Assembly: GCA_963795335.1 (NCBI GenBank)
Contig: CAWCHI010000010.1
Span: forward strand, 124,001 to 188,000
Length of the DNA: 64,000 bases
Source of the DNA: Trebonia sp963795335
Lineage (GTDB): Bacteria; Actinomycetota; Actinomycetes; Streptosporangiales; Streptosporangiaceae
Direction of reading: 5' to 3'
Made by a program: the position numbers and the translations under genes. Each line of letters opens with the position of its first letter. Position 1 is the stretch's first letter. Positions 49,948-59,900 of this stretch are shown in pieces. The notes beneath the pieces are model-generated. The model did not search any database and was not told the DNA's origin. It was given only the letters and a program-made list of their open reading frames with translations.

Positions 49948-50724
49948 AGGCCGCGCGTACCCCGCGTCCCCGTCGTCGGGCAGCAGGTAGCGCAGGAACT
50001 GGTCCGGGCTGTCCAGGAACAGCCGCCACGACTGCACGATCTCCAGGTCGGCCCAGCGGGCGGGCCGGATGCCCCAGTCCCCGAGCTCGAGGATGACCGC
50101 CCCCGGGACCGCCGCGACGACGGGGGAGTGGGTCGCCACGATCACCTGCGAGCCGGCCTCGGCCACGTCGTGCAGCAGCGCGACCAGCCCCAGGCAGGAC
50201 ACGAACGACAGCGGCGCGTCGGGTTCGTCCATCAGGTAGAAGCCGCGCTGGTTGACCCGGGTGCGCAGGATCTCGAGGAACCCCTGGCCGTGGCTCAGCT
50301 CGTGCAGCCGCTCGGGCCGCCGGCCGGGGTGCTCCTCCAGGTAGGTGTAGAGCGAGTGCATGGTGTCGGCGCGCAGGAAGTACGCCCACGACGCCCGGCC
50401 GCCCGGCCCGCGCTCGACCGTCAGCTGGTCTCCGGCGTGCGGCTCGCTGTCGCGCGCGCGGGCGGCGGGGGCGAGGACCGACCCGCCCTGCGGGTTGAGC
50501 CCGTACGCCTCGGCCAGCATCTCCACCACGGTCGACTTGCCGGAGCCGTTCTCGCCCACCAGCACCGTGATCCCGGGACCGAGCTCAAGCCCGTCCCGCA
50601 GCAGCTGCGCCGCGGCCGGCACGGTGGCGGGCCAGCGCTCCCCGTCCGCCTCCGCCCCGCTCGGAGCCGGCCGGAAGGCGCGCACCAGCCGCCGGTCCCT
50701 GGTCCAGTCACCGCGTTCACTCAC
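49948..50724 (-). CDS. AAA family ATPase (SMC/ABC-type head)
   Basis: About 250 residues of a soluble ABC/SMC-like ATPase. Walker A VGENGSGKSTVVEML near residue 55, signature region HELSHGQGFLEIL, Walker B YLMDEPDAPLSF, and the H-loop IVATHSPVVAAVPG. It ends naturally around FLDSPDQFLRYLLPDDGD. The frame has no stop there; it stays open to 49336, antisense to the FMN reductase gene. I therefore mark the end at the edge of that gene and suspect a lost stop or small indel. No partner membrane gene is present. Possible roles are DNA metabolism or a defence-type OLD-like ATPase. Confidence 0.75.
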
Positions 50725-50792
50725 CCGCTCATCGTCCCCGAAACTGTCGCCCCCGGCGTGACGGGTGACCGGTTCGCGTTCAGAATGACGGA

Positions 50793-51683
50793 ATGGACAT
50801 CGACAAGCTGGTCGCGATCGACGTGCACACCCACGTCCACCGCTCCGTCAACGCGCCCGCGCTCGACCCGGCCGAGGCCGGTCAGGCGGCCAGGGAAGGC
50901 CTGGCCGCGATGGCTACGTACTTCAAGACCGCGGCGGCCGCGTTCACCGTCGACAACCTGGCCACCTATTACCGGGAACGGAAGATGGCCGCGGTCACCT
51001 TCACCATCGACCAGAAGGACGCGCCGGAAGACCCGTCCGCCGCCACCCCGCTGGAGATCATCGAGCGGGCCGTCCGCGACCACGCCGACGTGCTGATCCC
51101 GTTCGGCTCGGTCGATCCCGCGCGCGGCAAGGAAGCGGTCTCGATGGCCCGCGAGCAGATCGCGGCGGGGGCCCGCGGCTTCAAGTTCCACCCCAGCACC
51201 CAGGCGTTCACGCCGAACGACCCGGCCGTCTACCCGGTCTACGAGACCATCCAGGAGGCCGGGCTGCCGGCTCTGTTTCACAGTGGGCAGACCGGCGTGG
51301 GGGCCGGCACCCGGGGCGGCGGCGGCATCCGGCTGCGCTACTCCAACCCGATCTACCTAGACGACGTGGCGGTCGACTTCCCCGACATGCCGATCATCAT
51401 CGCCCACCCCAGTTTCCCCTGGCAGGAGGAAGCCTTGTCGGTCGCGACCCACAAGCCCCAGGTCTACATCGACCTGTCCGGCTGGTCGCCTAAGTACTTC
51501 GCCCCGATCCTCGTGCAGTACGCCAACACCCTGCTCAAGGACCGGGTGCTGTTCGGCACCGACTTCCCGATCCTGACCCCCGAGCGCTGGATGGCCGACC
51601 TGGAGCAGACCGCGATCAGGGACGAGGTGAAGCCGGGAATTTTCAAGGACAACGCCGTCCGGCTCTTCGGCCTGGCCGGGTAG
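50793..51683 (+). CDS. Amidohydrolase (ACMSD-like, Amidohydro_2)
   Basis: 296-residue TIM-barrel hydrolase/decarboxylase. Metal ligands: His-x-His in VAIDVHTHVHR, His in ALFHSGQTG, His in IIIAHPSFPWQEE, and Asp in VLFGTDFPIL. GARGFKFHPSTQAFTPNDPA is the conserved central segment. Relatives include ACMS decarboxylase, gamma-resorcylate decarboxylase and isonicotinate-type hydrolases. The ATG 50793 start lies about 70 bases from the divergent ATPase gene. Confidence 0.9.
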   Translation: MDIDKLVAIDVHTHVHRSVNAPALDPAEAGQAAREGLAAMATYFKTAAAAFTVDNLATYYRERKMAAVTFTIDQKDAPEDPSAATPLEIIERAVRDHADVLIPFGSVDPARGKEAVSMAREQIAAGARGFKFHPSTQAFTPNDPAVYPVYETIQEAGLPALFHSGQTGVGAGTRGGGGIRLRYSNPIYLDDVAVDFPDMPIIIAHPSFPWQEEALSVATHKPQVYIDLSGWSPKYFAPILVQYANTLLKDRVLFGTDFPILTPERWMADLEQTAIRDEVKPGIFKDNAVRLFGLAG

Positions 51684-51769
51684 CGTCACCCGCCCGGGAC
51701 TTGCCGCCGCCCCGGGCGCCCGGGCGGGTCCCTAAGATGGGCGGGCGCGCCCTCACGGCGTCGCCGGGG

Positions 51770-51832
51770 AAACGGGCCGGGAGAAACGGGCCGGAGAAAC
51801 GGGCCGGAGAAACGGGCCGGAGAAACGGGGAG
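51770..51832 (+). repeat. 13-bp tandem repeat upstream of the hydrolase gene
   Basis: AAACGGGCCGGAG is repeated: first copy 51770-51783 (14 bases), then 51784, 51797 and 51810, and a final partial copy at 51823 changing to AAACGGGGAGG. The last unit supplies the Shine-Dalgarno sequence of the gene starting at 51838. Copy number could alter the leader or the start spacing. Confidence 0.85.
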
Positions 51833-51837
51833 GCCAA

Positions 51838-52512
51838 GTGGCGGACGTGGCGGCAAGCAGTCATCCACGCGGGATCGTGCTGGTCGTGCACGGCGGCCAG
51901 GACGAGAGCACGCTCCCGGTGACCGCGACCCAGCTCGCGGTCATCCGGATGATCCCGGTGGCGGCCGCGATCCGGCGGGCGGTCAGCGACGACGGCATCG
52001 AGGTGCGCCGTCCGCTGTTCACCGTGCGCGGCTGGAACGGCGCCAGCGCCTCCCCGGTCAGCGACCTCACCGCCGTCCTCGACGCGCTGCGCGGCTGGGC
52101 TCCGGGCCTGCCGGTGGTGCTGGTGGGCCACTCCATGGGCGGCCGGGCGGCGCTGCGGGTGGCCGGGCACCCGGCCGTGATCGGGGTGGCCGGGCTGGCC
52201 CCCTGGCTGCCTGGCGGCGAGCCGGTCGACCAGCTGGCGGGCCGCAAGGTGCTGCTCGCCCACGGCACCGCCGACCGGGTCACCCGCCCCGCTGAAACCT
52301 GGGCCTACGCCGAACGGGCGCGTGCGGTGACCGACGTGACCGCGATCGAGATTCGCGGGGGAGACCACCCGATGCTGCGCCGGGCCCCGCTGTGGCACGC
52401 GCTCGCGGCCGAGTTCACCCGCGGCTGCTTCGGACTGCCGGAGGGCACCGGCGAGGCCGCGGTGGCGATCGCCGCGGCCAGCCGGGGCGCCCGGATGGTG
52501 ACCCTGTCCTAG
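51838..52512 (+). CDS. Alpha/beta hydrolase (dienelactone hydrolase-like)
   Basis: 224-residue hydrolase from GTG 51838. The strand VLVVHGGQDESTLPVTATQL, nucleophile elbow LVGHSMGGRAAL, acid in LLAHGTADRVTRP and His in RGGDHPMLRRAPL. Small size and short lid resemble carboxylesterase or dienelactone-type enzymes. Its ribosome site is the last unit of a 13-bp tandem repeat. It converges on the CoA-transferase gene with no gap. Confidence 0.87.
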   Translation: MADVAASSHPRGIVLVVHGGQDESTLPVTATQLAVIRMIPVAAAIRRAVSDDGIEVRRPLFTVRGWNGASASPVSDLTAVLDALRGWAPGLPVVLVGHSMGGRAALRVAGHPAVIGVAGLAPWLPGGEPVDQLAGRKVLLAHGTADRVTRPAETWAYAERARAVTDVTAIEIRGGDHPMLRRAPLWHALAAEFTRGCFGLPEGTGEAAVAIAAASRGARMVTLS

Positions 52513-53943
52513 CCCCAGTTTTCCTGCATCACCCCGACCTGGCTGGGCACGTCGACCGTCATCCCGGTCAGCGACAGCACCTCCTCGACGGTGAACCCGG
52601 CCGCGATCTCCTCCAGGGTGAACCGGGCGGCCGCGCGGGACGGGCGGCGCAGCAGGGCCAGGTCGGTGATGATCGCGTCGACGCAGTTGGGCATCGTGAG
52701 CGGCAGCTCGCACCGCTCGACCAGCTTCGGCCGGCCACGCGAGTCGGTGTGCTCGAGGGTGACGAACACGTGCTGCGCCCCGGCCGCCAGGTCCATCGCG
52801 CCGCCGATGCCGCCGCCGATCATCCCCGGGGCCGACCAGTTGGCCAGGTCACCGTTCCCGCCGACCTGGTAGCCGCCAAGGACGACGGCGTACAGCCGTC
52901 CCCCGCGGGCGATCTCGAACGAGGTCACCGAGTCGAAGAACGACGCGCCGTCCCGCAGCGTGACGAACGTGCCCCCGGCGTCGTTCACGTCCGGGTCGAA
53001 GTCCTCGCCCGCGAAACCGCCGTAGTTCAGCAGCCCGTTCTCGGCGTGCAGGCTCACCGGGCGGTCGGCGATGTAGTTCGCCGTCTGCACCGGGATCCCC
53101 AGCCCGAGGTTCACCGCGGCGCCGTCCGGCAGCAGCGCCGCTGTCCGCCGCCCGATCTCGGCCCGGGTCAGGGCGCTTGCCGAGGTACTCGCGGGCCGAA
53201 GAGGCCGCCCGCCCGGGCCGCCGGGGCAGGTCGTGGACGTCGATCGCGTTGGTGATCGGCACCACCCGGCTGACGAACAGCCCCGGCAGGTCGACCTCAC
53301 CCGGCGGGATGGCCCCGGTCGGCACGATTTCCTCCGCCTCGACGATCGCCACCCGGGCCGCCTTGGCAAACGAGGTGTTGAAGTTCTGTGACGTGCCGCG
53401 GAAGCTGACGTTGCCGAAGTGGTCCGCCTTGGCCGCCCGCAGCAGCGCGTAGTCGGTCCTGATGGCCCGCTCGAGCACGTAGGGGCGGCCGTCGAAGTAG
53501 CGGATGTCCTTGCCGTCGGCCACGGCCGAGCCGTAGCCGGTCGGCGTGTAGATCGCGGCCAGCCCGGCCCCGCCCGCCCGCATCCGCTCGACCAGGGTGC
53601 CCTGCGGCACCATCTCCAGCGTCATCTCCCCGGCCGCGATCTGCTTCTCCGCCTCCGACACGGTCCCCGGCCGGGCCGAGAAACACGTGACCAGGTGCCC
53701 GACCTGGTGGTTGTCGACCAGCAAGGCCCCGGTGGGGAAACCCACCTGCCCGAGGCCGTTGCAGTACAGGGTCAGGTTCCGCACCCCCGTCGCCGCCAGC
53801 GCCGAGACGAGCGTGGTGGGGTAGCGGTGGGTGAGGCCGAACCCGGCCATGGAGACGCTGGCGCCGTCCTTGACATCCGCGACGGCCTCGGCCGCCGGCA
53901 TCACCTTGCTCAGCTGCCCGCTGTTTCTGGAATCGGTTGCCAC
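52509..53943 (-). CDS. 3-oxoacid CoA-transferase, subunits A and B fused, one frameshift
   Basis: GTG 53943. The A half reads VMPAAEAVADVKDGASVSMA with the CoA-binding GFGLTHRYPTTLVSAL, and FSARPGTVSEAEKQ. Near 53183 one base is missing (EYLGKR then LTRAEIGRR), after which the B half reads NLGLGIPVQTANYIADRPVS, the catalytic-Glu segment LHAENGLLNYGG, and GGYQVGGNGDLANW. The A-linker-B order in one chain matches the SCOT-type fusion. It would exchange CoA between succinyl-CoA and a 3-oxoacid such as acetoacetate or 3-oxoadipate. Its end touches the stop of the convergent hydrolase gene (four-base overlap). Confidence 0.85.
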
Positions 53944-53991
53944 ACTGGCAGCCTGATCCGGAATCTTGAATCGGGCAATACCCGAACGCCA

Positions 53992-54043
53992 CGCCCGGTC
54001 AGCGCGCCCGGTCAGCCCGCCCGGTCAGCCCGCCCGGTCAGCG
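53992..54043 (+). repeat. Four tandem 13-bp repeats
   Basis: CGCCCGGTCAGC plus one base (G or C), repeated four times without gap. The last unit overlaps the 3' end of the LOG gene (stop 54040-54038). Unit length equals that of the repeat at 51770 but the sequence is unrelated. Confidence 0.85.
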
Positions 54044-54631
54044 CTCCGAGCGGTCCAGCCACTTGCTGGTGACGGGAGGCGTCCAGCCGGCCAGCCGGTC
54101 CAGCAGCCGGGCCGGGTTGTCCTCGGCCACCACCATGTCGCGGTGCGCGGCGGGCAGGAACCCGGCCGTCACCGCCCCGTCGATCTGGGCCCGCAGCGGC
54201 CCGAAGAATCCGGCCACGTCGAGCAGCCCGCACGGCTTGACGTGGATGCCGAGCTGGGTCCAGGTCAGCACCTCGAAGAACTCGTCATAGGTGCCGAACC
54301 CGCCCGGCAGCATGATGAACCCGTCGGCCAGGTCGGCCATTGCCGCCTTGCGCTCGTGCATCGTCGCCACCACCCGCAGGCTGGTCAGCCCGCGGTGCGC
54401 GAGTTCCTTGGCCTGCAACGCTTCGGTGATCACCCCGTGGGCCTGGCCGCCGGCCGCGAGCACGGCGTCGGACACCGTGCCCATCAGCCCGACGTGGCCG
54501 CCGCCGAAGACCAGGGCGATCCCGCTCGCGGCGAGGGTCTCCCCGAGCAGCGCGGCCGCCCGCCCGTAGGCCGGGTCGCGGCCCGGGTTGGATCCGCAGT
54601 AGACCGCGACCGAGGAAAGTTGCACTGGCAT
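54038..54631 (-). CDS. LOG-family protein (cytokinin riboside phosphoribohydrolase-like)
   Basis: 197-residue Rossmann-like protein from ATG 54631. It shows SVAVYCGSNPGRDPAYGRAA, LVFGGGHVGLMGTVSDAVLA, the active-site ATMHERKAAMADLADGFIML, and the hallmark PGGFGTYDEFFEVLTW. LOG proteins hydrolyse nucleoside monophosphates with modified bases to release the base; in most actinobacteria they are housekeeping nucleotide hydrolases. Its upstream neighbour pyrD, on the same strand, is separated by a terminator. Confidence 0.92.
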   Translation of the reverse strand: MPVQLSSVAVYCGSNPGRDPAYGRAAALLGETLAASGIALVFGGGHVGLMGTVSDAVLAAGGQAHGVITEALQAKELAHRGLTSLRVVATMHERKAAMADLADGFIMLPGGFGTYDEFFEVLTWTQLGIHVKPCGLLDVAGFFGPLRAQIDGAVTAGFLPAAHRDMVVAEDNPARLLDRLAGWTPPVTSKWLDRSER

Positions 54632-54671
54632 GGCCCGGAGTTTCCCACAGCAGGCCGGCCGGCCACACAAC

Positions 54672-54753
54672 ATTTTCGTGGCGACGCGGCCTGCTCGGGC
54701 CGTGCGTGCTCGATTTTCGTGGCGACGCGGCCTGCTCGGGCCGTGCGTGCTCG
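54672..54753 (+). repeat. 41-bp tandem duplication
   Basis: Two perfect adjacent copies (54672-54712 and 54713-54753), each beginning ATTTTCGTGGCGACGCGGCC and containing the inverted repeat CGGCC-TGCTC-GGGCCG. It lies upstream of the LOG gene and may place two hairpins in its leader. Confidence 0.85.
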
Positions 54754-54881
54754 CGCTGCTCGACGACCGGCCCCCGCTGTTGCGTCAGTGACTTCCCGGC
54801 TCGCGGGACGCACGTGCCACCGGCCTGACGAGCGGCCACGCCCACGCAGGCCGATAACGCGGATACTCCGCGCAGCGTGGT

Positions 54882-54910
54882 AAGAAAGCTGCCACATAGG
54901 CAGCTTTCTT
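54882..54910 (-). terminator. pyrD terminator
   Basis: Perfect 12-base stem AAGAAAGCTGCC / GGCAGCTTTCTT with a five-base loop, about 90 bases after the pyrD stop. The TTTCTT arm supplies the U-rich side on the minus strand; the symmetric arms could also work in the other direction. Confidence 0.75.
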
Positions 54911-54999
54911 GACTCTGTGCGCGGATTTTCCAAGATCTTTTCCGTGTCGCCTGCCCTGGTGGGCACAGGTACCTCAGGGCCGGCCGCGAGCGGAGCCGC

Positions 55000-56079
<1,080 letters not shown>

Positions 56080-56191
56080 AGTCCCGTTCGGATGAGTGCC
56101 TACCTGGCGAGGGACACTTTACGCTGCACCGCGGGCTGGCCGGCAGGAGACAATGGCCCGGTGCTGATCCGCCCGCGCCGCGACGGCCACG

Positions 56192-56325
56192 CGGTCGGCC
56201 TGCGCCGGCTACATGGTCGGCCTGCGACAGCTACGCGGTCGGCCTGCGACACCTATGCGGCCGACCCGCGCCGGCCACGCGGCTGCCCTGCAGCCGGCTA
56301 CGCGGCCGGCCTGCGGCGGCCACGC
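56192..56325 (+). repeat. Degenerate 22-bp tandem repeat array
   Basis: About six units of the type CGGTCGGCCTGCGACAGCTA-CG follow one another, diverging toward the right end, where they run into the 3' end of the LAXTG protein gene (56298). The first four units keep 22-base spacing (56192, 56214, 56236, 56258). Confidence 0.6.
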
Positions 56326-56849
56326 CGCCGGGCCAGGACGATGAGCCCGGCCCCGATCACGATGATGGCGGCCCCGGTCGCCGCCAGCGTGCCGCTGGCC
56401 CCCGGCCCGGTGCCGCCGCCGGTCGCGGGCGCGCCCGCCGGCGTGCCGGTGGAAGTGGCGGCGGGCGAGGCGAAGGTCGCCAGACCGGTCGGGGACGCCC
56501 CGGTGACAGCCGGAGTGCAGGTCGGCGTGGCCGCGGCCGTGCTGGCCGGGGTAGTGGTACTCGCAGGGGTCGCCGTGCTGGCCGGGGTCGCGGTGGCGGT
56601 GGCTCCCTCGGTCGCCGCGGCACAGGTGGACGTCGCCTCGGCCCCGGTGGGCGAGGCGGTGGCGGTGGCGGTGCTGAGGCCCGTGGTGGAGCTGGCCGAC
56701 GGGGTCGCCGCCGCGGCCGCGGTCCCCGCTGTCGGCCCGGTCAGCACCAGCAACCCGAACGCTGCGATCAGGAAGGCCGCCCCCAGCGCGATGGCGGAAC
56801 CGCCGAGCTTCCGCACGGCGGGCCAGTCAAAGCGTCGCGACTGAGACAA
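56298..56849 (-). CDS. Cell-wall surface protein with LAXTG-type sortase signal
   Basis: 183 residues. N-terminal export signal (LGGSAIALGAAFLIAAFGLL), then about 110 residues of Ala/Thr/Pro/Ser with TPASTATPASTTTPASTAA repeats, typical of O-glycosylated wall proteins. The C-terminus is a classic sorting signal: LAATG, a hydrophobic stretch (AAIIVIGAGLIVLA) and a basic tail RRRGRRRP. LAXTG is the motif used by class E sortases of high-GC actinobacteria. Two Cys residues flank the central region. No sortase gene is in the window. Confidence 0.75.
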   Translation of the reverse strand: MSQSRRFDWPAVRKLGGSAIALGAAFLIAAFGLLVLTGPTAGTAAAAATPSASSTTGLSTATATASPTGAEATSTCAAATEGATATATPASTATPASTTTPASTAAATPTCTPAVTGASPTGLATFASPAATSTGTPAGAPATGGGTGPGASGTLAATGAAIIVIGAGLIVLARRRGRRRPAA

Positions 56850-56951
56850 GGTCGCCCCTTAGTTAGGTAGTCAGGCAGTGAGGTAAGAAGGTCTCACCCT
56901 ACTGCCCGAAAGTGGCCTAACCCGGTCGGGAGCGTAACCAGCCGTGGTCAC

Positions 56952-59900
56952 TCAGGCGGCGTACTCGGTTTCGCCGATGAAGGCGGCCCACAGCCCGGCG
57001 TAGACCCCGCCCAGGGCCACCAGCTCGTCGTGGGTGCCGGTCTCGGCCACCAGGCCGTGGTCCATGACGATGATCCGGTCGGCCCGGGCGGCGGTGGTCA
57101 GCCGGTGTGCCACGACGATCGTGGTGCGGCGCAGCGCGAGCCGGTCGGTAGCGGCGTTGACGGCCGCCTCCGAGGCCAGGTCGAGGGCCGCCGTCGCCTC
57201 GTCAAGCAGCAGGATGTCGGGGTCGGCCAGCTCGGCCCGGGCCAGCGCGATCAGCTGCCGCTGGCCGGCCGACAGGTTCCGCCCCCGTTCGCCTACCTCG
57301 TGCTCGTAGCCGCCGGGGAGCGCCATGATCATCTCGTGGGCGCCCACGGCCCGGGCGGCCTCCTCGACCTCTTCGTCGCTCGCCTCGGGCCGGGCGTACG
57401 CGATCGCCTTCGCCACGCTGCCAGCGAACAGGTAGGCCTCCTGGGGCACGACCCCGAGCCGGTGGTGGTACTCGGCCAGGTCGTAGTCGCGCACGTCGGT
57501 CCCGTCGACCAGGACGGCGCCCCCGGTCACGTCGTAGAACCGGGCGATGAGCTTGACGACGGTGGATTTGCCCGCGCCGGTCTGGCCGACGAAGGCGACG
57601 GTCTCGCCCGGGGTGATGGTAAACGACACGCCGCCGATGGCCTCCTTGGCCGTGCGCGACTCCTCGTCGGCGCCGTCGAAGGTCGACCCGGTGGTGTAGG
57701 CGAAGTGCACGTCGCGCAGCTCGATGCGGCCGGTGAAGCCGCTGCCCGGCAGGGCCACCGGGTTGGCCGCGGGCGGCACGGTGGTGCGGAGCCGCAGCAG
57801 GTCCTTGATCCGCGACAGGCCGACCGAGGCCTGCTGGTAGGTGTCGAAGACCTGCGACAGCTGCTGGATCGGGGCGAACACCATGTCGATGTAGAGCAGG
57901 TAGGCGATGAGCGCGCCGACCTGCAGCGCGCCCGACTTGACCTGCCCGACCGCCACCACCAGGACCAGGGCGGAGGCGACGGTGGAGAGCGTCTGCACGA
58001 ACGGGAAGTACAGCGCGATGTACTTCTGCGCCCGGATCCGGGACGTCCGGTAGCCGTCCGACAAGCTGGCGAACCGGTCCTGGTTGGTTCCCTCACGGCG
58101 GAAGGCCTGGGTGACCCGCAGGCCGGCCACGTTCTCGGCGAAGTTGGCGTTGACGACCGACACCCGCTCGCGGGCCTCGGTGTACGCGCGCGAGGACTTG
58201 CGCCGGAAGATAACCGTGGCCACCGCCAGGAACGGCGTGATCGCCAGCACCAGCAGCCCCAGCTCGACGTTGATGATGAGCATCGCGGCCAGCACGCCGA
58301 CGAAGGTGAGCACCGACGACACCATCGTGACCAGGCCGGTCTGCAGGAACGTCGACAGCGCGTCCACGTCGGTCGTCATGCGGGTCATGATCCGCCCGGA
58401 CATCTCCCGCTCGTAGAAGTCGAGGCCGAGCCGCTGCAGCTGGGCGAAGATCTTCACCCGGAGGGTGAACATCAGCCGCTCGCCGTTGCGCCCGACCACC
58501 ATCGTCTCGCCGATGTTGACCAGCCAGTCGCCGATCGTGATGGCGAGCCCGATCATCACCATCAGCAGGACGTAGTGGAACGACTTGGCCTGCACGCCGG
58601 AGTCGATCCCGCCCCGCACCAGCGCGGGCAGGGCCAGGCCCGCGGCCGCGTCGAGCCCGTCCAGCACCAGGCCGGCCACCAGCGCAATCAGGATCGGCTT
58701 GAGCAGCCTCTTCAGGGTGAAGTGACGGTCCGCCGCCCGCGCCTGCGCCAGGTCGACCTCGGGCTTGTCCTTGATCGGCGGCAGCGCGGCCACCTTGGCC
58801 ATCAGCTCCGGGCTGGGCGGGACCGAGCCGATCATGCCCTGCAGGTTGCCGCCGACGGCACCGCCGCGCCCGCCGCGGCCACCGCCCCGGCTACCCGAGC
58901 CGCCGATGTTCGCCCCGGTCATCTGCCGGCTGAGCGCCAGTTCGGTCCCCCGCGAGGAGGAGGAACGGGAGCCGCCAGCTCCCCCGCGCCCGTTGCCCGC
59001 TTCGCTGGCACTGGCCCCTGCGGCCAGGGCGGCCCTGGCCGCCAGGGCGTCGACTGAACCCGCGGCCGCCTCGGCGTCACCGTCGAGCGCGCCGTCGATG
59101 GCGTCGCCGGGGCCGGTGATCAGCGTCCGGAAGAGCTCACAGCGCTCGTTCAGTTCGGCCTCGGTGCCGATGTCGGCGATCCGGCCGTCGCCGGTCATCA
59201 CCGCGATCCGGTCGGCCAGGTTCAGGGTGGACTTGCGGTGCGCGATGAGCATCGTGGTGCGCCCGGCCATGACCCGGTGCAGCGTGGCGTGGATCTCCGC
59301 CTCGATCCGCGGGTCGACCGCGGAGGTGGCGTCGTCCAGGATCAGCAGCCGGGGATTGGTGATCAGGGCCCGGGCCAGGGCCACCCGCTGCCGCTGGCCG
59401 CCCGAGAGGGTGAGGCCCTGCTCGCCGACCACCGTCTCGTAGCCATGGGGCAGCTCGAGGATGAAGTCGTCGGCCTCGGCTGCCTTGGCTGCCGCGATGA
59501 CCTGTTCGTCGGTCGCGTCCGGACGGCCGTAGGCGATGTTCGCCTTGACCGAGTCGGAGAACAGGAAGGACTCCTCCATGACCATGCCGATCGCGGTTCG
59601 CAGCGACTGCTGGGTCAGGTCGCGGACGTCGTGCCCGCCGACCTTCACCGCGCCGCCGCGCACGTCGTAGAACCGGGGCAGCAGCAGGCTGAGGGTGGAC
59701 TTGCCCGAGCCGGACGGCCCGATGACGGCGACGGTCTCGCCCGGGTCGATGGTGAGGGACAGGCCCCGCAGCACCGGCTGGGAGGGCACGTAGCCGAAGT
59801 CCACGTCCTCGAAGGTGATGCCGTTGGCGTCGGCCGGCAGCTCGATCGCGCCGGGCTTGTCGGCGATGGTCGGCTGGGAGTCGATGACCTCGAAGACCCG

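Noticed and set aside
53992..54043. CRISPR-like array
   Set aside because: Units are 13 bp and contiguous, with no spacers; the other arrays in the window also lack spacers and cas genes.
57030..59057. Long plus-strand frame opposite the ABC exporter
   Set aside because: Antisense shadow of the exporter, with no domain and low-complexity composition.
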